From: an uncultured Lachnospiraceae bacterium
GTDB taxonomy: Bacteria; Bacillota; Clostridia; Lachnospirales; Lachnospiraceae
Assembly (NCBI GenBank): GCA_947626745.1
Contig: CANQTF010000009.1
Span: 1 to 64,000, forward strand
Direction: 5' to 3'
DNA length: 64,000 bases
A model generated the notes under the pieces. It did not search any database, was not told where the DNA came from, and saw only the letters and a list, made by a program, of their open reading frames with translations. Positions 39,077 to 48,900 of the stretch are shown piece after piece. The position numbers and the translations under genes are program-made. Each line of letters starts with the position of its first letter. The stretch's first letter is position 1.

Positions 39077-41116
39077 CTAGCGCACAAGCAGCAGCGCGGA
39101 CGCCGCCGCGTCCTGTTCGTCAAAAGAGGCGTACTGCAGCATGACATCGTCGAGCACCGTCTCCGCCCCGGCGTCCAGCACCGTGATCCTGATGTCCGAC
39201 GCCTCGTCGTTCAGTACCCCGTCCAGCTCGGCCCTCTCTTCCGCCGTGAGCGTATCCTGCCCCTGCACGGTCCGCCCTTCTCCGCTGCCGCGCAGCACGA
39301 ACACGCCGCCCACGCTGCCGACGCTCTCCCGCGTCACGCCAAGCGCCTCAAATGCAGACGCATACCGCTCATCCTGCAGGACTTCCGCGTTATTGATCTT
39401 AAGCGCCGCCGTACAGTCCGCATATTTTAAAGCCTGAAGATAATACGCCGTGTCGGTGAACGTGGAAAACTGCACCTGCAGTTCATAGGCCGTCCTTCCG
39501 TCATCGTGCGTCCGGTTCAGCTCCTCATAGTAACGATCCGTCTCCCGCAGCCGTTGTGCCACATACGCCCGAAAAGTGTCCAGTCCCGCAGACGCTTCCG
39601 TGTAAGTGCCTTCCGGCCATCTCTCCATTTCCCGCCGATATGCGCCGGACAGGTAGATCTCTCTCTCGTACGCGTCCAGCATGGCGCCGATCGTCTCGTC
39701 CGACCAGGCCGATTCCCGCAGACGCCTGTACTTTTCATAGATCCGATCCCATGCGCCGCCGTCGCCGTTCACCAGGATCTGATTCAGATACCCGCTCTGC
39801 ATGAGCACATGATTGGACGGGGTGAGCTGATACGGGGACACCAGATTCACCGACAGATCGTTCGCGAACCAGTTGCCCCACGTGAGATCCATGTCCCAAG
39901 GGGCGTACAGCGCCGTAGGCCCGTTCTCTCCCGCGCGTATCGCGAGGTACAGATTTTTGATATTTTTGCCGCCGACGTTATCTCCACCCTGAATCAGGTT
40001 AAAAAACAGATAGATGTCTATGGCGTTGTCGATGTCGATGCCCGCGTACAATCTCTCATTGTCACCGCGGCCTTCCCATAGGGCATAATAATAATCCAAT
40101 AGCGGCGCCCAATTCCTTTTCGCCTCGTTGACCGCTCCCTTGATGCGGAATCCCACCGGATTGCCGCCCTCCGTAAAAGCGATGCTGCCGTCCGCAGACC
40201 AGATCACGCCCTTGTATAATCCGTCTTCGCCCGAATCGGGATCCAGCATGAGCTGTTTCTCGTCGATCGGATAGCCCAGCGCATACAAGCCCCAGTATTC
40301 TCCGTTCATAAACAGCTCCAGATACTTATATTCCGTCCCCGTGTCAACTCCCAGCGCATTGTCATCGGCGCAGGAGGCTTTCCACAGGTTGGCGCAGAAT
40401 ACGTTCCTGACCTTTTCCTGATCGTTGTAGGCCGGGTAGAGGATCCAGTCGTCGTCCTGCCGCATGCCCAGAAGAGAGACCTGATTGGAACGGGTATGAT
40501 TGCCCGCAGAATCCGTGACAAGAGACAGACGGTATCCCTTTTTCGGAAACGCCGTCGTGGTGTTGCCCCGCACATGGATCGTTCCGTCCGACACCGCAAC
40601 GCGTTTTACCGCGCCGTCCGCGTTGTCAAACAGCGTCATATGCATGGCCGCCATATCTTCCCCGATCTCGCCGCCGTCATATTCGATGTTCATGAGCGGG
40701 AGCGTCGTACATTTCAGCGTAAACCGCGCGTACGACTTATCCGTATAGAGAAGAAAACTGATGCCGGTATCGGCGGCGATCGCTTCGTCCGTGATGCTTT
40801 CCTCCAGAAAAGCGATCTTTACACCTCTCTCCCTGCTCTGTATCCTGATGTGCGGGTCGTATGCCCCGGCGTCGCCCTGTACCAGCGAATAATAATAGGT
40901 ACCCGACATGACATCGCACTGCAGCGCTTCGTCGTCAAACAGCAGCCGTTCCGGCAGACCCAGAGACGCGCTGCGTTCCGCCATGACAGCCTCGAACTCA
41001 TTTTCCGTCATCACACACGCCGAATAGCGAAACGGCCGCCCGCGAAAGCATACCAGACAGATCCCGGCGGCCGCCGACAGGATCAGGATGATGATACCGA
41101 GCGCCTTCTTCATCAC
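39077..41116 (-). CDS. CotH kinase family protein
   Basis: VRGNTTTAFPKKGYRLSL, DDDWILYPAYNDQEKVRNVF, LYAPWDMDLTWG. Confidence 0.88.
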   Translation of the reverse strand: MMKKALGIIILILSAAAGICLVCFRGRPFRYSACVMTENEFEAVMAERSASLGLPERLLFDDEALQCDVMSGTYYYSLVQGDAGAYDPHIRIQSRERGVKIAFLEESITDEAIAADTGISFLLYTDKSYARFTLKCTTLPLMNIEYDGGEIGEDMAAMHMTLFDNADGAVKRVAVSDGTIHVRGNTTTAFPKKGYRLSLVTDSAGNHTRSNQVSLLGMRQDDDWILYPAYNDQEKVRNVFCANLWKASCADDNALGVDTGTEYKYLELFMNGEYWGLYALGYPIDEKQLMLDPDSGEDGLYKGVIWSADGSIAFTEGGNPVGFRIKGAVNEAKRNWAPLLDYYYALWEGRGDNERLYAGIDIDNAIDIYLFFNLIQGGDNVGGKNIKNLYLAIRAGENGPTALYAPWDMDLTWGNWFANDLSVNLVSPYQLTPSNHVLMQSGYLNQILVNGDGGAWDRIYEKYRRLRESAWSDETIGAMLDAYEREIYLSGAYRREMERWPEGTYTEASAGLDTFRAYVAQRLRETDRYYEELNRTHDDGRTAYELQVQFSTFTDTAYYLQALKYADCTAALKINNAEVLQDERYASAFEALGVTRESVGSVGGVFVLRGSGEGRTVQGQDTLTAEERAELDGVLNDEASDIRITVLDAGAETVLDDVMLQYASFDEQDAAASALLLVR

Positions 41117-41712
41117 AGGATATCCTCGCTGTCATACGCTATGACGGAGGAGCGCTCCACACCGGCTTCCCGCAAGTCCGCCGCCAACTCCCCGGGATCC
41201 TTGACGGACAGCTCTACCACCATATCCAGATCATCGCCCACATAATTCCTGCTCTTGATGCGGTATCTGGGCGTATGCGCCGCGATCCTCTCCGTGACAT
41301 CGGCTTCCTTCTGCGCATCACAGTGCAGGACCAGCACAAAGGGCTTCCTGCCGATATGGATATGTTCAAAACAGAGCATGACGACGGTGACCATCAGGGA
41401 AGTCAGCACCGCCAGCTCGTATAGCTGACACCCGCATGTGATGCCGATATGCACGGACCACATCAGATACAGCATGTCAACGGGATCCTTGATCGCCGTC
41501 CTGAAACGCAGGATCGCCAGTGCGCCGATCGTGCCCAGCGTGATCACGATGTTGGACTGCAGACTGAAGATAATGGTGGAGATGAAAAACGGAAGGACCG
41601 CGATGCAGATATGGAACGATCGGTTATAGAAGGCCCTGTGGGACACGAGCCTGTATACCATAAATTCGTATACGCTCAAGATCAGCACCATAAGCAGCAC
41701 CGAAAGGATCAC
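41113..41712 (-). CDS. DUF4956 membrane protein (annotated GTG start; see finding on the upstream 23-aa ORF)
   Basis: ITLGTIGALAILRFRTAIKDPVDMLYLMWSVHIGITCG; ATGA overlap with CotH gene. Confidence 0.85.
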   Translation of the reverse strand: MILSVLLMVLILSVYEFMVYRLVSHRAFYNRSFHICIAVLPFFISTIIFSLQSNIVITLGTIGALAILRFRTAIKDPVDMLYLMWSVHIGITCGCQLYELAVLTSLMVTVVMLCFEHIHIGRKPFVLVLHCDAQKEADVTERIAAHTPRYRIKSRNYVGDDLDMVVELSVKDPGELAADLREAGVERSSVIAYDSEDIL

Positions 41713-41713
41713 T

Positions 41714-41785
41714 TTAGCCCCCCCCCACTACGGGATTGGCGTATGCACTCGCAATGTTTTCCAAGATATCCTGTATCATATTCAT
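41714..41785 (-). CDS. 23-aa ORF (MNMIQDILENIASAYANPVVGGG) ending in a G9 tract; probable true N-terminus of DUF4956
   Basis: AGAGGAG RBS and ATG; stop TAA lies one base before the DUF4956 GTG; deleting one G joins the two frames. Confidence 0.6.
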   Translation of the reverse strand: MNMIQDILENIASAYANPVVGGG

Positions 41786-41863
41786 TGTTTTTCTCCTCTT
41801 TGCCGTATCCGCACGGCCGTCTGTATTCTTTTTGCCGGCGCTGCCTCCCGACAGCCGGACGCG

Positions 41864-42571
41864 CTATCTTCCCATCCGCTGCAGCGTCTTTCTTCCCAGC
41901 GCATACTTGGAAAAAGACGACTGGATCAGATGATGATCCGTAACGATATGCTTGATATAAGAAGGCAGGATATGATCGAACTTGACCTCCAGCACATGCT
42001 CCCCTGCCTCTTGGATCGGATAGCAGAGATATCCGCCGTCCGTGAAACGGCCAAAATCATCGGAGACGGATATATTCTGATCCATCGTGATCCGTATGTT
42101 GGTGATCTTCTCCACATAGGCGCGCCTCTCAAAGTCGATCACCGCCGCGGGTGCAAGAAGCCCCGTCATACAGCGGACGCAGAACATCTGCAGGAGCGGC
42201 TCGTCCGTCCGCCAGAACACCTCCCCTGCACGGCCCGCCATGATCAGCGCCAGCTCTTCGGCCGTGATCGGGCAGCTCGTCTTGTGGCAGCGCCCCTCCG
42301 ATTTCTCCTTGCGTTCCAGACGCAGCCTGTCGCTGCGGTCATTGTAGTAGCGGACACGGTATTTCACCCGCTCCGACAGCCCCAGATCGTTTGCCCTGGC
42401 ACAGGCATTCGTATAGTCGTCAAAATAGAGGCTGCGGATACGGTATCTGCCGTCCGCGCCGCCGTATTCGTCCTTGTCCATGACCGCATCCAGTCTGCTG
42501 CCTATGATCTGCAGTTCGTTCAGGCTGCAGCAGTACTTCCACTCATTTCTGTATACTTTGATCTTCCTCAC
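41864..42571 (-). CDS. VTC-domain polyphosphate polymerase-like protein
   Basis: RNEWKYCCS...YRIRSLYFDDYTN, KYRVRYYNDRSDRLRLERKEKSEGRCHKTSC, VIDFERRAY, EVKFDHILP. Confidence 0.88.
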   Translation of the reverse strand: MRKIKVYRNEWKYCCSLNELQIIGSRLDAVMDKDEYGGADGRYRIRSLYFDDYTNACARANDLGLSERVKYRVRYYNDRSDRLRLERKEKSEGRCHKTSCPITAEELALIMAGRAGEVFWRTDEPLLQMFCVRCMTGLLAPAAVIDFERRAYVEKITNIRITMDQNISVSDDFGRFTDGGYLCYPIQEAGEHVLEVKFDHILPSYIKHIVTDHHLIQSSFSKYALGRKTLQRMGR

Positions 42572-44054
42572 CTCCGGCCGGAGCGGATGCGTCCGGTTTC
42601 AGCCACGGGCTGTAGGCGGCTTCCGGAACGGGCTGGGGCAGATAACGCGACCGCAGCTCGTTGGGGCGCGAGGAATAGACTTCCACCGCAAATCGGTAAG
42701 ACCCGCCCGAGTGTCCCCAGCTTGCCACGTCAAACCAGACGCCTCTGCCTATCTCCATGATCTCCGCCTTGCTCCATATGTTATTGCCGATACAGTTGCC
42801 GGCCTCATCGTAAAAGCTCACATTAAAGCGATCTTTGCTGTCGTAGTCGTCCATATTTTCCCACGCGGCACAGTACGACCCCCCCCCGCTTTTCCGGTCA
42901 TAAAGCACATCCCATTTCAGTCCGACAGGCTCCGGGATCACAGGCGCGTCCTCTCCGGTGTACACAAAAACATCGGAGACGACGTACGGGCTGTCCGCAT
43001 AGGCGACGCCGTCCCCTGCCGCCGACACGGTATAATAATAGCTGCCGTTCTCCCCGAACCCTTGCGCAAGGGCGACCGCATATTCGCCCTCCTCGTTGAC
43101 GGAAAAATTGCCCCACATATCGCCGTTCATGACGCACAGATCACTTTCCGGATCGGGCTCCTGTTCCGATTCGCACCTATAGAGCCTGTACCGGTAAGCC
43201 ATCTCACCGTTGACGCCGCTCTCCGGCACGACGCCCCACAGGGCGGTGCCCGTCTCCCCGTCCCAGTGCGGATCTTCCGGCGCCGGCAGCGCTGCCGGAA
43301 AGCCGTCGGCCACAGCAGACGCTTCTTCCCGCGGCATCCGCAGACTCCATGCCGCCGCACCGGCCAGACAGCACACGATTGCCGCGGCCGACAGGCATAA
43401 AAGCTGCGTCCTGACGCCGAACAGATCTCTTTTGACCGCTTTGACGGAATCGTACCGCTTATCGGGATCCAAGCTTGTGCATTTCCGAAGCGCCTTCCTG
43501 TAGCGCGGTCTGTCCGCCGCGCTTCCCATGAGCTGTCTGAGCGTGACGCCGAGCGCATAGATATCCGCCCTGCAGTCGGTCTGCGCAAAGCCGTATTGTT
43601 CCGGCGGCGCATACCCTCTCGTGCCGAGCAGACTGGTATCCTGCTCCAGATCGTCCTTCGGCATACGGGCCGCGTCAAAGTCGATCAGGCGGATATGGCC
43701 GTCCCCCGCCAGCAGGATATTGGACGGTTTGATGTCCCTGTGTATGATATTCTTCTCATGCAGAAACGCCAGCACATCGCACAACTCCCGCACGGCCCGC
43801 ATCAGCTTCCTGCCGGACAGATCGGCGCTCCCGATCGACACGCCCTCTATGTACTCTTCTATGACCGTTACGGAATCGGCCGTCTGATCCACCTCGTAGA
43901 TCTTAGGCAGATAAGGGTGCGGACAGTCGCGCAGGACTGTGAAGACCTCGTGTCTGCCTTTTAATATCTTCCTGATGTAAAGACCGTCGCTGCGCACCAG
44001 CTCTACCGTGCTCTTGCCGCTCTCTTTGATCCGTCTGACCACTTCGCAGTCCAT
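42543..44054 (-). CDS. Transmembrane Ser/Thr protein kinase with extracellular sensor domain
   Basis: HRDIKPSNILL, LIDFDAARM, GTRGYAPPEQYG; TM LLCLSAAAIVCCLAGAAAWSL. Confidence 0.9.
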   Translation of the reverse strand: MDCEVVRRIKESGKSTVELVRSDGLYIRKILKGRHEVFTVLRDCPHPYLPKIYEVDQTADSVTVIEEYIEGVSIGSADLSGRKLMRAVRELCDVLAFLHEKNIIHRDIKPSNILLAGDGHIRLIDFDAARMPKDDLEQDTSLLGTRGYAPPEQYGFAQTDCRADIYALGVTLRQLMGSAADRPRYRKALRKCTSLDPDKRYDSVKAVKRDLFGVRTQLLCLSAAAIVCCLAGAAAWSLRMPREEASAVADGFPAALPAPEDPHWDGETGTALWGVVPESGVNGEMAYRYRLYRCESEQEPDPESDLCVMNGDMWGNFSVNEEGEYAVALAQGFGENGSYYYTVSAAGDGVAYADSPYVVSDVFVYTGEDAPVIPEPVGLKWDVLYDRKSGGGSYCAAWENMDDYDSKDRFNVSFYDEAGNCIGNNIWSKAEIMEIGRGVWFDVASWGHSGGSYRFAVEVYSSRPNELRSRYLPQPVPEAAYSPWLKPDASAPAGGEEDQSIQK

Positions 44055-44105
44055 GGCGCTCCTCCTCTGTCATGTCAGTCATGCATGGTATCATTTTAGC
44101 ATAAC

Positions 44106-44134
44106 TTGCATAATAATGCCAGATAATGTATAAT
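44106..44134 (+). promoter_or_regulatory. Sigma-A-type promoter for the XRE gene
   Basis: TTGCAT - 17 bp - TATAAT. Confidence 0.65.
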
Positions 44135-44176
44135 CAACGATGTAAATATCCAAAGAATAAGAGAGAGACAATCGAC

Positions 44177-44617
44177 ATGGATAAAGTACAGAAACACAAG
44201 ACCACAGAAGAGTTGAACCACGAAATAAGCGCGGCGACCGACGTAGACGATTATCTGGAACGCAACAGAAACGATCTGCTGACGGGTACGCTGTCCGAGC
44301 ATCTGCGGGGACTTCTTGACCGCAAAGGCTTAAGCCGCGCAGATGTTGCACGCGGCTCTCAGCTTGACAGGACATATCTATATCAGATCTTTTCCGGCAA
44401 AAAGAATCCGTCACGGGACAAATTGATCGCCATCGCCTTCGGGCTTACGCTCACTGCCGAGGAAACCCAGCAGATGCTCAAGATATCCGGCTACAAAGAG
44501 TTGTATGCCAGAAACGAGCGGGACGCGCTGATCCTTTTTGCCCTGCACCACGGCGATACCCTGCTTAAGGCCAATGAATCGCTGTACGAGCATCATTGTG
44601 CCGTGCTGGGTAATTGA
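44177..44617 (+). CDS. XRE family transcriptional regulator
   Basis: LLDRKGLSRADVARGSQLDRTYLYQIFSGKKNPSRDKLIAIAFGL; start trimmed to MDKVQKHK. Confidence 0.85.
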   Translation: MDKVQKHKTTEELNHEISAATDVDDYLERNRNDLLTGTLSEHLRGLLDRKGLSRADVARGSQLDRTYLYQIFSGKKNPSRDKLIAIAFGLTLTAEETQQMLKISGYKELYARNERDALILFALHHGDTLLKANESLYEHHCAVLGN

Positions 44618-44623
44618 GCCGCC

Positions 44624-45013
44624 TTAAAAGATCACGATATTTTCTCCGCTGCGCAATGCCGCGCAGATTCTTTCCAGTCCTTTTTCGTTTTGCATAACCT
44701 GTATGACTTTGTCCGCCTGTTCTCCTGCGGAAATGACCCCCATGCCCAGAGAATCTTTCAGATCCGGGTTGTCCCTGATGACTTGCAGCATCCGGTCCTC
44801 TTCCTCCTGGCTCAGAGAGAGCAATTCCTTATCACAGAGCGCCTCGATCCTGCTCTCCGCAAACTGTTCGACCGTCTCCAACGCTCCCACAACGCTTCTC
44901 GGCATGTCTTTCATTTTTTTGGACCAATGCAGTTGTGCGCATGCCGCATTTGCTTTGACGCAGAGAACAACAGGCTCTATCGTCTTGTCATCTGCTACGG
45001 AATATACTTTCAT
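44624..45013 (-). CDS. Unknown protein, 129 aa, last gene of the dynamin/HerA operon
   Basis: ATGA overlap with the upstream gene; no family recognised. Confidence 0.7.
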   Translation of the reverse strand: MKVYSVADDKTIEPVVLCVKANAACAQLHWSKKMKDMPRSVVGALETVEQFAESRIEALCDKELLSLSQEEEDRMLQVIRDNPDLKDSLGMGVISAGEQADKVIQVMQNEKGLERICAALRSGENIVIF

Positions 45014-45927
45014 GATTCTGCTACCTCCTTTATGGCATCTTCCACGTCAGCTACGCTCTCATCCAAGGTGATCAATTTGGCATCGTATTTATCGCAGACA
45101 CTCTCCGCAAGCCCCGGCTGCACATCTTTGATATCCGAGGTCGTGAGCAATACTTTACTGCCTTCCTGCCCGGAAAGCTGATTCGGAATATGGCTGTTAA
45201 GCTGATCCTCCATGTATGCGGAGCCGCCGCACTTGCATTCCACCGAGATCGTCTCACCGGGCTGTACGGTTGTTCCCAGAGCCTCTATCGGCTGATCGGT
45301 ATCATTCTTTGCAATCACGTCGGGTCGTGTACCGCCGCTCTCGCCTTCAACAACTTTTTGTTTTGCCTCCACATTTAATCCGGCATCTGCCATGGCATCT
45401 TTGACAGCCGTTTCCAGCAGCTGTCCTTTCAGATTGCTTAACTTTGACTGTGCGCTCCGAATTTCAGTCGGTGAAGCATTCGGATCATTCAGTGTCTCCA
45501 ACGCCTCAAGCTGCTTCTTCCACAATTCGGCCTTTTCCGGATGCCGCTCTATCAGTTTACGGATACCTTCCGGCGTTCCCACCGATTCTTCGATTTCTTT
45601 CACAAGCGGGTCGGACTTGTCTAAATCCGCCCCTTTCAGCTTGTCTCCCCCATCGTCGATATCCGACAGGGCATCTATGATGTCTTCCCCGTCGTCGATA
45701 TCCGGCAGGGCGTCGAGGCCGTCTCCTTCTTCATCGATATCCGGCAGGGCATCGAGGCCGTCTCCTTCTTCATCAATATCCGGCAGGGCATCGAGGCCGT
45801 CTCCTTCTTCATCAATATCCGACACGTCATCCGGGCTGTCTTTTTCATCGTCGGTATCCGACACGTATACGTCCGGCTTGGGTTTCAATATATCCGAAAG
45901 GGAATCCCTAAAATTACCAAATGCCAT
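45010..45927 (-). CDS. Protein with acidic 13-aa tandem repeats and candidate PD-(D/E)XK-like C-terminal domain
   Basis: DIDEEGDGLDALP repeats; GTRPDVIAKN...ISVECKCGGSAYM. Confidence 0.65.
   Translation of the reverse strand: MAFGNFRDSLSDILKPKPDVYVSDTDDEKDSPDDVSDIDEEGDGLDALPDIDEEGDGLDALPDIDEEGDGLDALPDIDDGEDIIDALSDIDDGGDKLKGADLDKSDPLVKEIEESVGTPEGIRKLIERHPEKAELWKKQLEALETLNDPNASPTEIRSAQSKLSNLKGQLLETAVKDAMADAGLNVEAKQKVVEGESGGTRPDVIAKNDTDQPIEALGTTVQPGETISVECKCGGSAYMEDQLNSHIPNQLSGQEGSKVLLTTSDIKDVQPGLAESVCDKYDAKLITLDESVADVEDAIKEVAES
45658..45852 (-). repeat. 39-bp tandem repeat (about 4 good units plus 1 degenerate) encoding DIDEEGDGLDALP
   Basis: Units at 45658, 45697, 45736, 45775, 45814 in exact 39-bp register. 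Confidence 0.92.
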
Positions 45928-48900
45928 TACATCGGCCCCCTTCCTATAAATTTTTCATATCTTTCAACAAAAGAGTCCACATTCGGCTTGTCAGCAACAT
46001 ATTGCAAAATGAGCTGACGGATCCTCATAACCAGCTCGTTATTGTCAAGCTGCCACATTCGTTTGAGCTTTTCTTCCATTTTCTCGATTTCCTTGGAGGC
46101 ATCCTCTACGCCGTCCCTGAGGGCAATCGCCGCCGCTTTGCCCGCGAACAGATTGTATGCCACCTTTTGCATCTCCTTTTCGGTGAGCGGTTCTTTCCGC
46201 AGCACTTTCCGCAATATGTTCTGCGTATCGGGCGGATAAGGCAGTCCGGCGATCCAGTTGGCGATCCGATCTGCGGCTTCTTTCTCCATGCCTCTATTAT
46301 CGCGCATCTGAAACAAAATTTCAAAATATTCGTTGTACGCAATTTTCTCCGGGTCGGTCTTTTCCGCTGCCGCATCGGTCTGCGTCGCAGCGCCGTTCGC
46401 AGAAGGCGATGCGGATGCAGACGCAGGAGGCTCAGACGCAGGAGGCTTAGGCTCATACTTCTCAAATCTGCAAAGGACCGCTTCGACCCAGTCGTTCTGA
46501 TAGACTGCGGCCACTCCCCTCGGCAGCTTCGCCAGTTCTTCGATCTGATCCTCCCGCAGCGCTGCCGCTCTGCCGACCAGCTCCCTGTCCGCAGCATCGG
46601 GAAGTCTGAGGATTATCTTGGTGTTCGTGTTGCGGATCACAGCCTCGTCCAACAGCCCCGGCGCCTGATCGGCGATGATAAAGCCCTCGCCGTAGGTGCG
46701 CATCTCGGCAATGGAATTTGTCAGCATCTCCACCGATTTGCCCTGCAGATTCGCACTGTCCTGCGCCTGTCCGAACGACGTCCTTCTAAGCAGATTATGC
46801 GCCTCCTCCAGTACGGTCACATGTTGAAGATCCTCGTTGCTCACCGCCGATGAACTCATATGATACTCCTGCAGCTTCATGATCAGCACACCCATCAGCA
46901 GCGCCTTGGTTTCGACCGAACCCACTCTGCTGATATCCACTACGATGTTTTGCCGAAACATCTCCTCATCGGAAAGCTCGACGCCCGCACACAGCACTCT
47001 GCCGTTGATTCCGTTCGTCAGCGATTTGACACGCGTCACCAGCGCGCCGGCGTAATCGCTCTTGGTATCTTGGGAATATGCGGAACTGTTTACCACCTCC
47101 GGCAGTGCAATCAAAAGATCCTTAAAAGTCGGGAAGGCATCCGACAAATCGCACCGGCACCGGCTCGACACAAGATCCCAGCCCTTCTCGATATACGTCT
47201 TTTCTATGGCGTCCTTTAAGACGGCGGGCATAGCGGCGTACATCGGCCAGCACGCATTCAGGATCTCCGTCAACCGGTCAATGTGCTCCAAAACATGTAT
47301 GGGTCTATCCACACCTTCTCCCGTCGGAAAAGTAAACGGATTTATGCTGAGCAGTTCCATATCCGGCATATTGGGGTTTGTCCCGTAAACCTTATCGCAG
47401 ACGCCTTTGAGCGCATCTTTATACTCGCCCTTGGCTGGCTCAATGACCATAAAGTTTTTCTGCTTATCATGCAGTTCCGTCACGATCCGGTAAACGGTAT
47501 TTGACTTTCCTGTACCCGTAGAGCCCGTGACAAAGACATGGGACGCAAGGCTGTTCACGTCAAGCGATACCTTTTTGTTCTCGACCTGATACATATGTAC
47601 GACTTTTCCGATCTCCAGGAAATCCGCAGGATCGCCGTCCGGAGCATCCGCGCCATCCGTCTCGATCACGGAAAACCTGTGCGTTTCTCTTCCAAACGCC
47701 GCGCTGTTGATCACCGGAAATCCCGCAACGGATTTTCTGGGAAAATTCAGAGCCCGCACCAATTCTTTGCCGGAGATCAGCGTAAACAGATCCACTTCCG
47801 GGGGCAGCATGGAATAGTCCTCGTATTGCTCGCACTTCTCCTTGTCAAGGACAAATGCGGGATGCAGGATCCGTTTAAGATTTTCCAAAATAACCGCGGC
47901 TTCCTTTTGCTGATTTGTCCCATGCCAAAAATTGAGCACGGCACGGGACAGATAGGACTCCTCCCCCTGCGTCAACGCAAGATACATACGGGCCACATCT
48001 TTCGCGACAGCCGGAGCCTCCGATACCGCATAGGCTGCGAATCTCCACATCCCGAGGGCCGAGCACTGTTCCAGCCTTTTCATCTGGCTCTCCAGCAATT
48101 CCAGACTGTGCTTGACGGCATAATTCGTGATTGTTTTGTTCTTTCCCTGAATCTCCCCTACCGTCTCATTTCGGTTTACCGTTTTCCCAAAATTAAGGCC
48201 AAAATTTATGCCGGCATTTACGCCGAAATTCACACCGACATTCATTCCGACGCTTACGCCTGCATTTATGCCTATGCTCTTCGCCAGCGAACTGCCGCTG
48301 CCAAGAGTCGTGCTCTTGTTTACGGAAACCGACTCCTGCCATTCCGCATACGGAGACAGCGCATTATACATAGCAAACAGGAGATCCTTTTGCGTCTCCA
48401 CCTCCGCATCGCTTACCGGGCTGGCCAACAGGATCAGTCTATATTCTTCGTCCTTTTCCGGCACTATGCCGTCCAACAGCTTCTCCATGCTCTGACTGAT
48501 AAAATCCTCGGATTTATCCGTCGCAAGATTTGTCACGGCCGCCACGGAATACGCTTTCCTAACCTGGCAATTATCATTGTATCGGACGGTACCTTTCATG
48601 CAGTCTGGTACGCCCCACTTTTTCTTTTCTGTTATCTCTGCCCCCGGGAAATTGCCCCGTATTGCCCGCTGCAGCCTATCGCTGTATCCCGTCACAATAG
48701 CCCGATTCGATTTATCTCCTGTATTTACAACCGCCATGGTAACCTTGCACCCGTCTTGTTTTCTGTCATAGATCAGCGCAATATTACAGTTCTCCCCCGA
48801 TAAGGTCTGATATACGTTGATCAGCTTCTCTATATTCTTCTCTTCCGTATCGGTGACCCAGCGCGTAATGTCAAAGGATACGATCCTCGATGCCGCATCA

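Noticed and set aside
37889-39430. 513-aa plus-strand ORF
   Set aside because: Antisense to the DUF6020-like membrane gene and CotH; Arg/His/Gln-rich shadow translation.
45658-45852. CRISPR-like array
   Set aside because: 39-bp units are directly tandem without spacers and are in frame in a coding gene.
47538-48803. 421-aa plus-strand ORF
   Set aside because: Antisense to the HerA-like ATPase.
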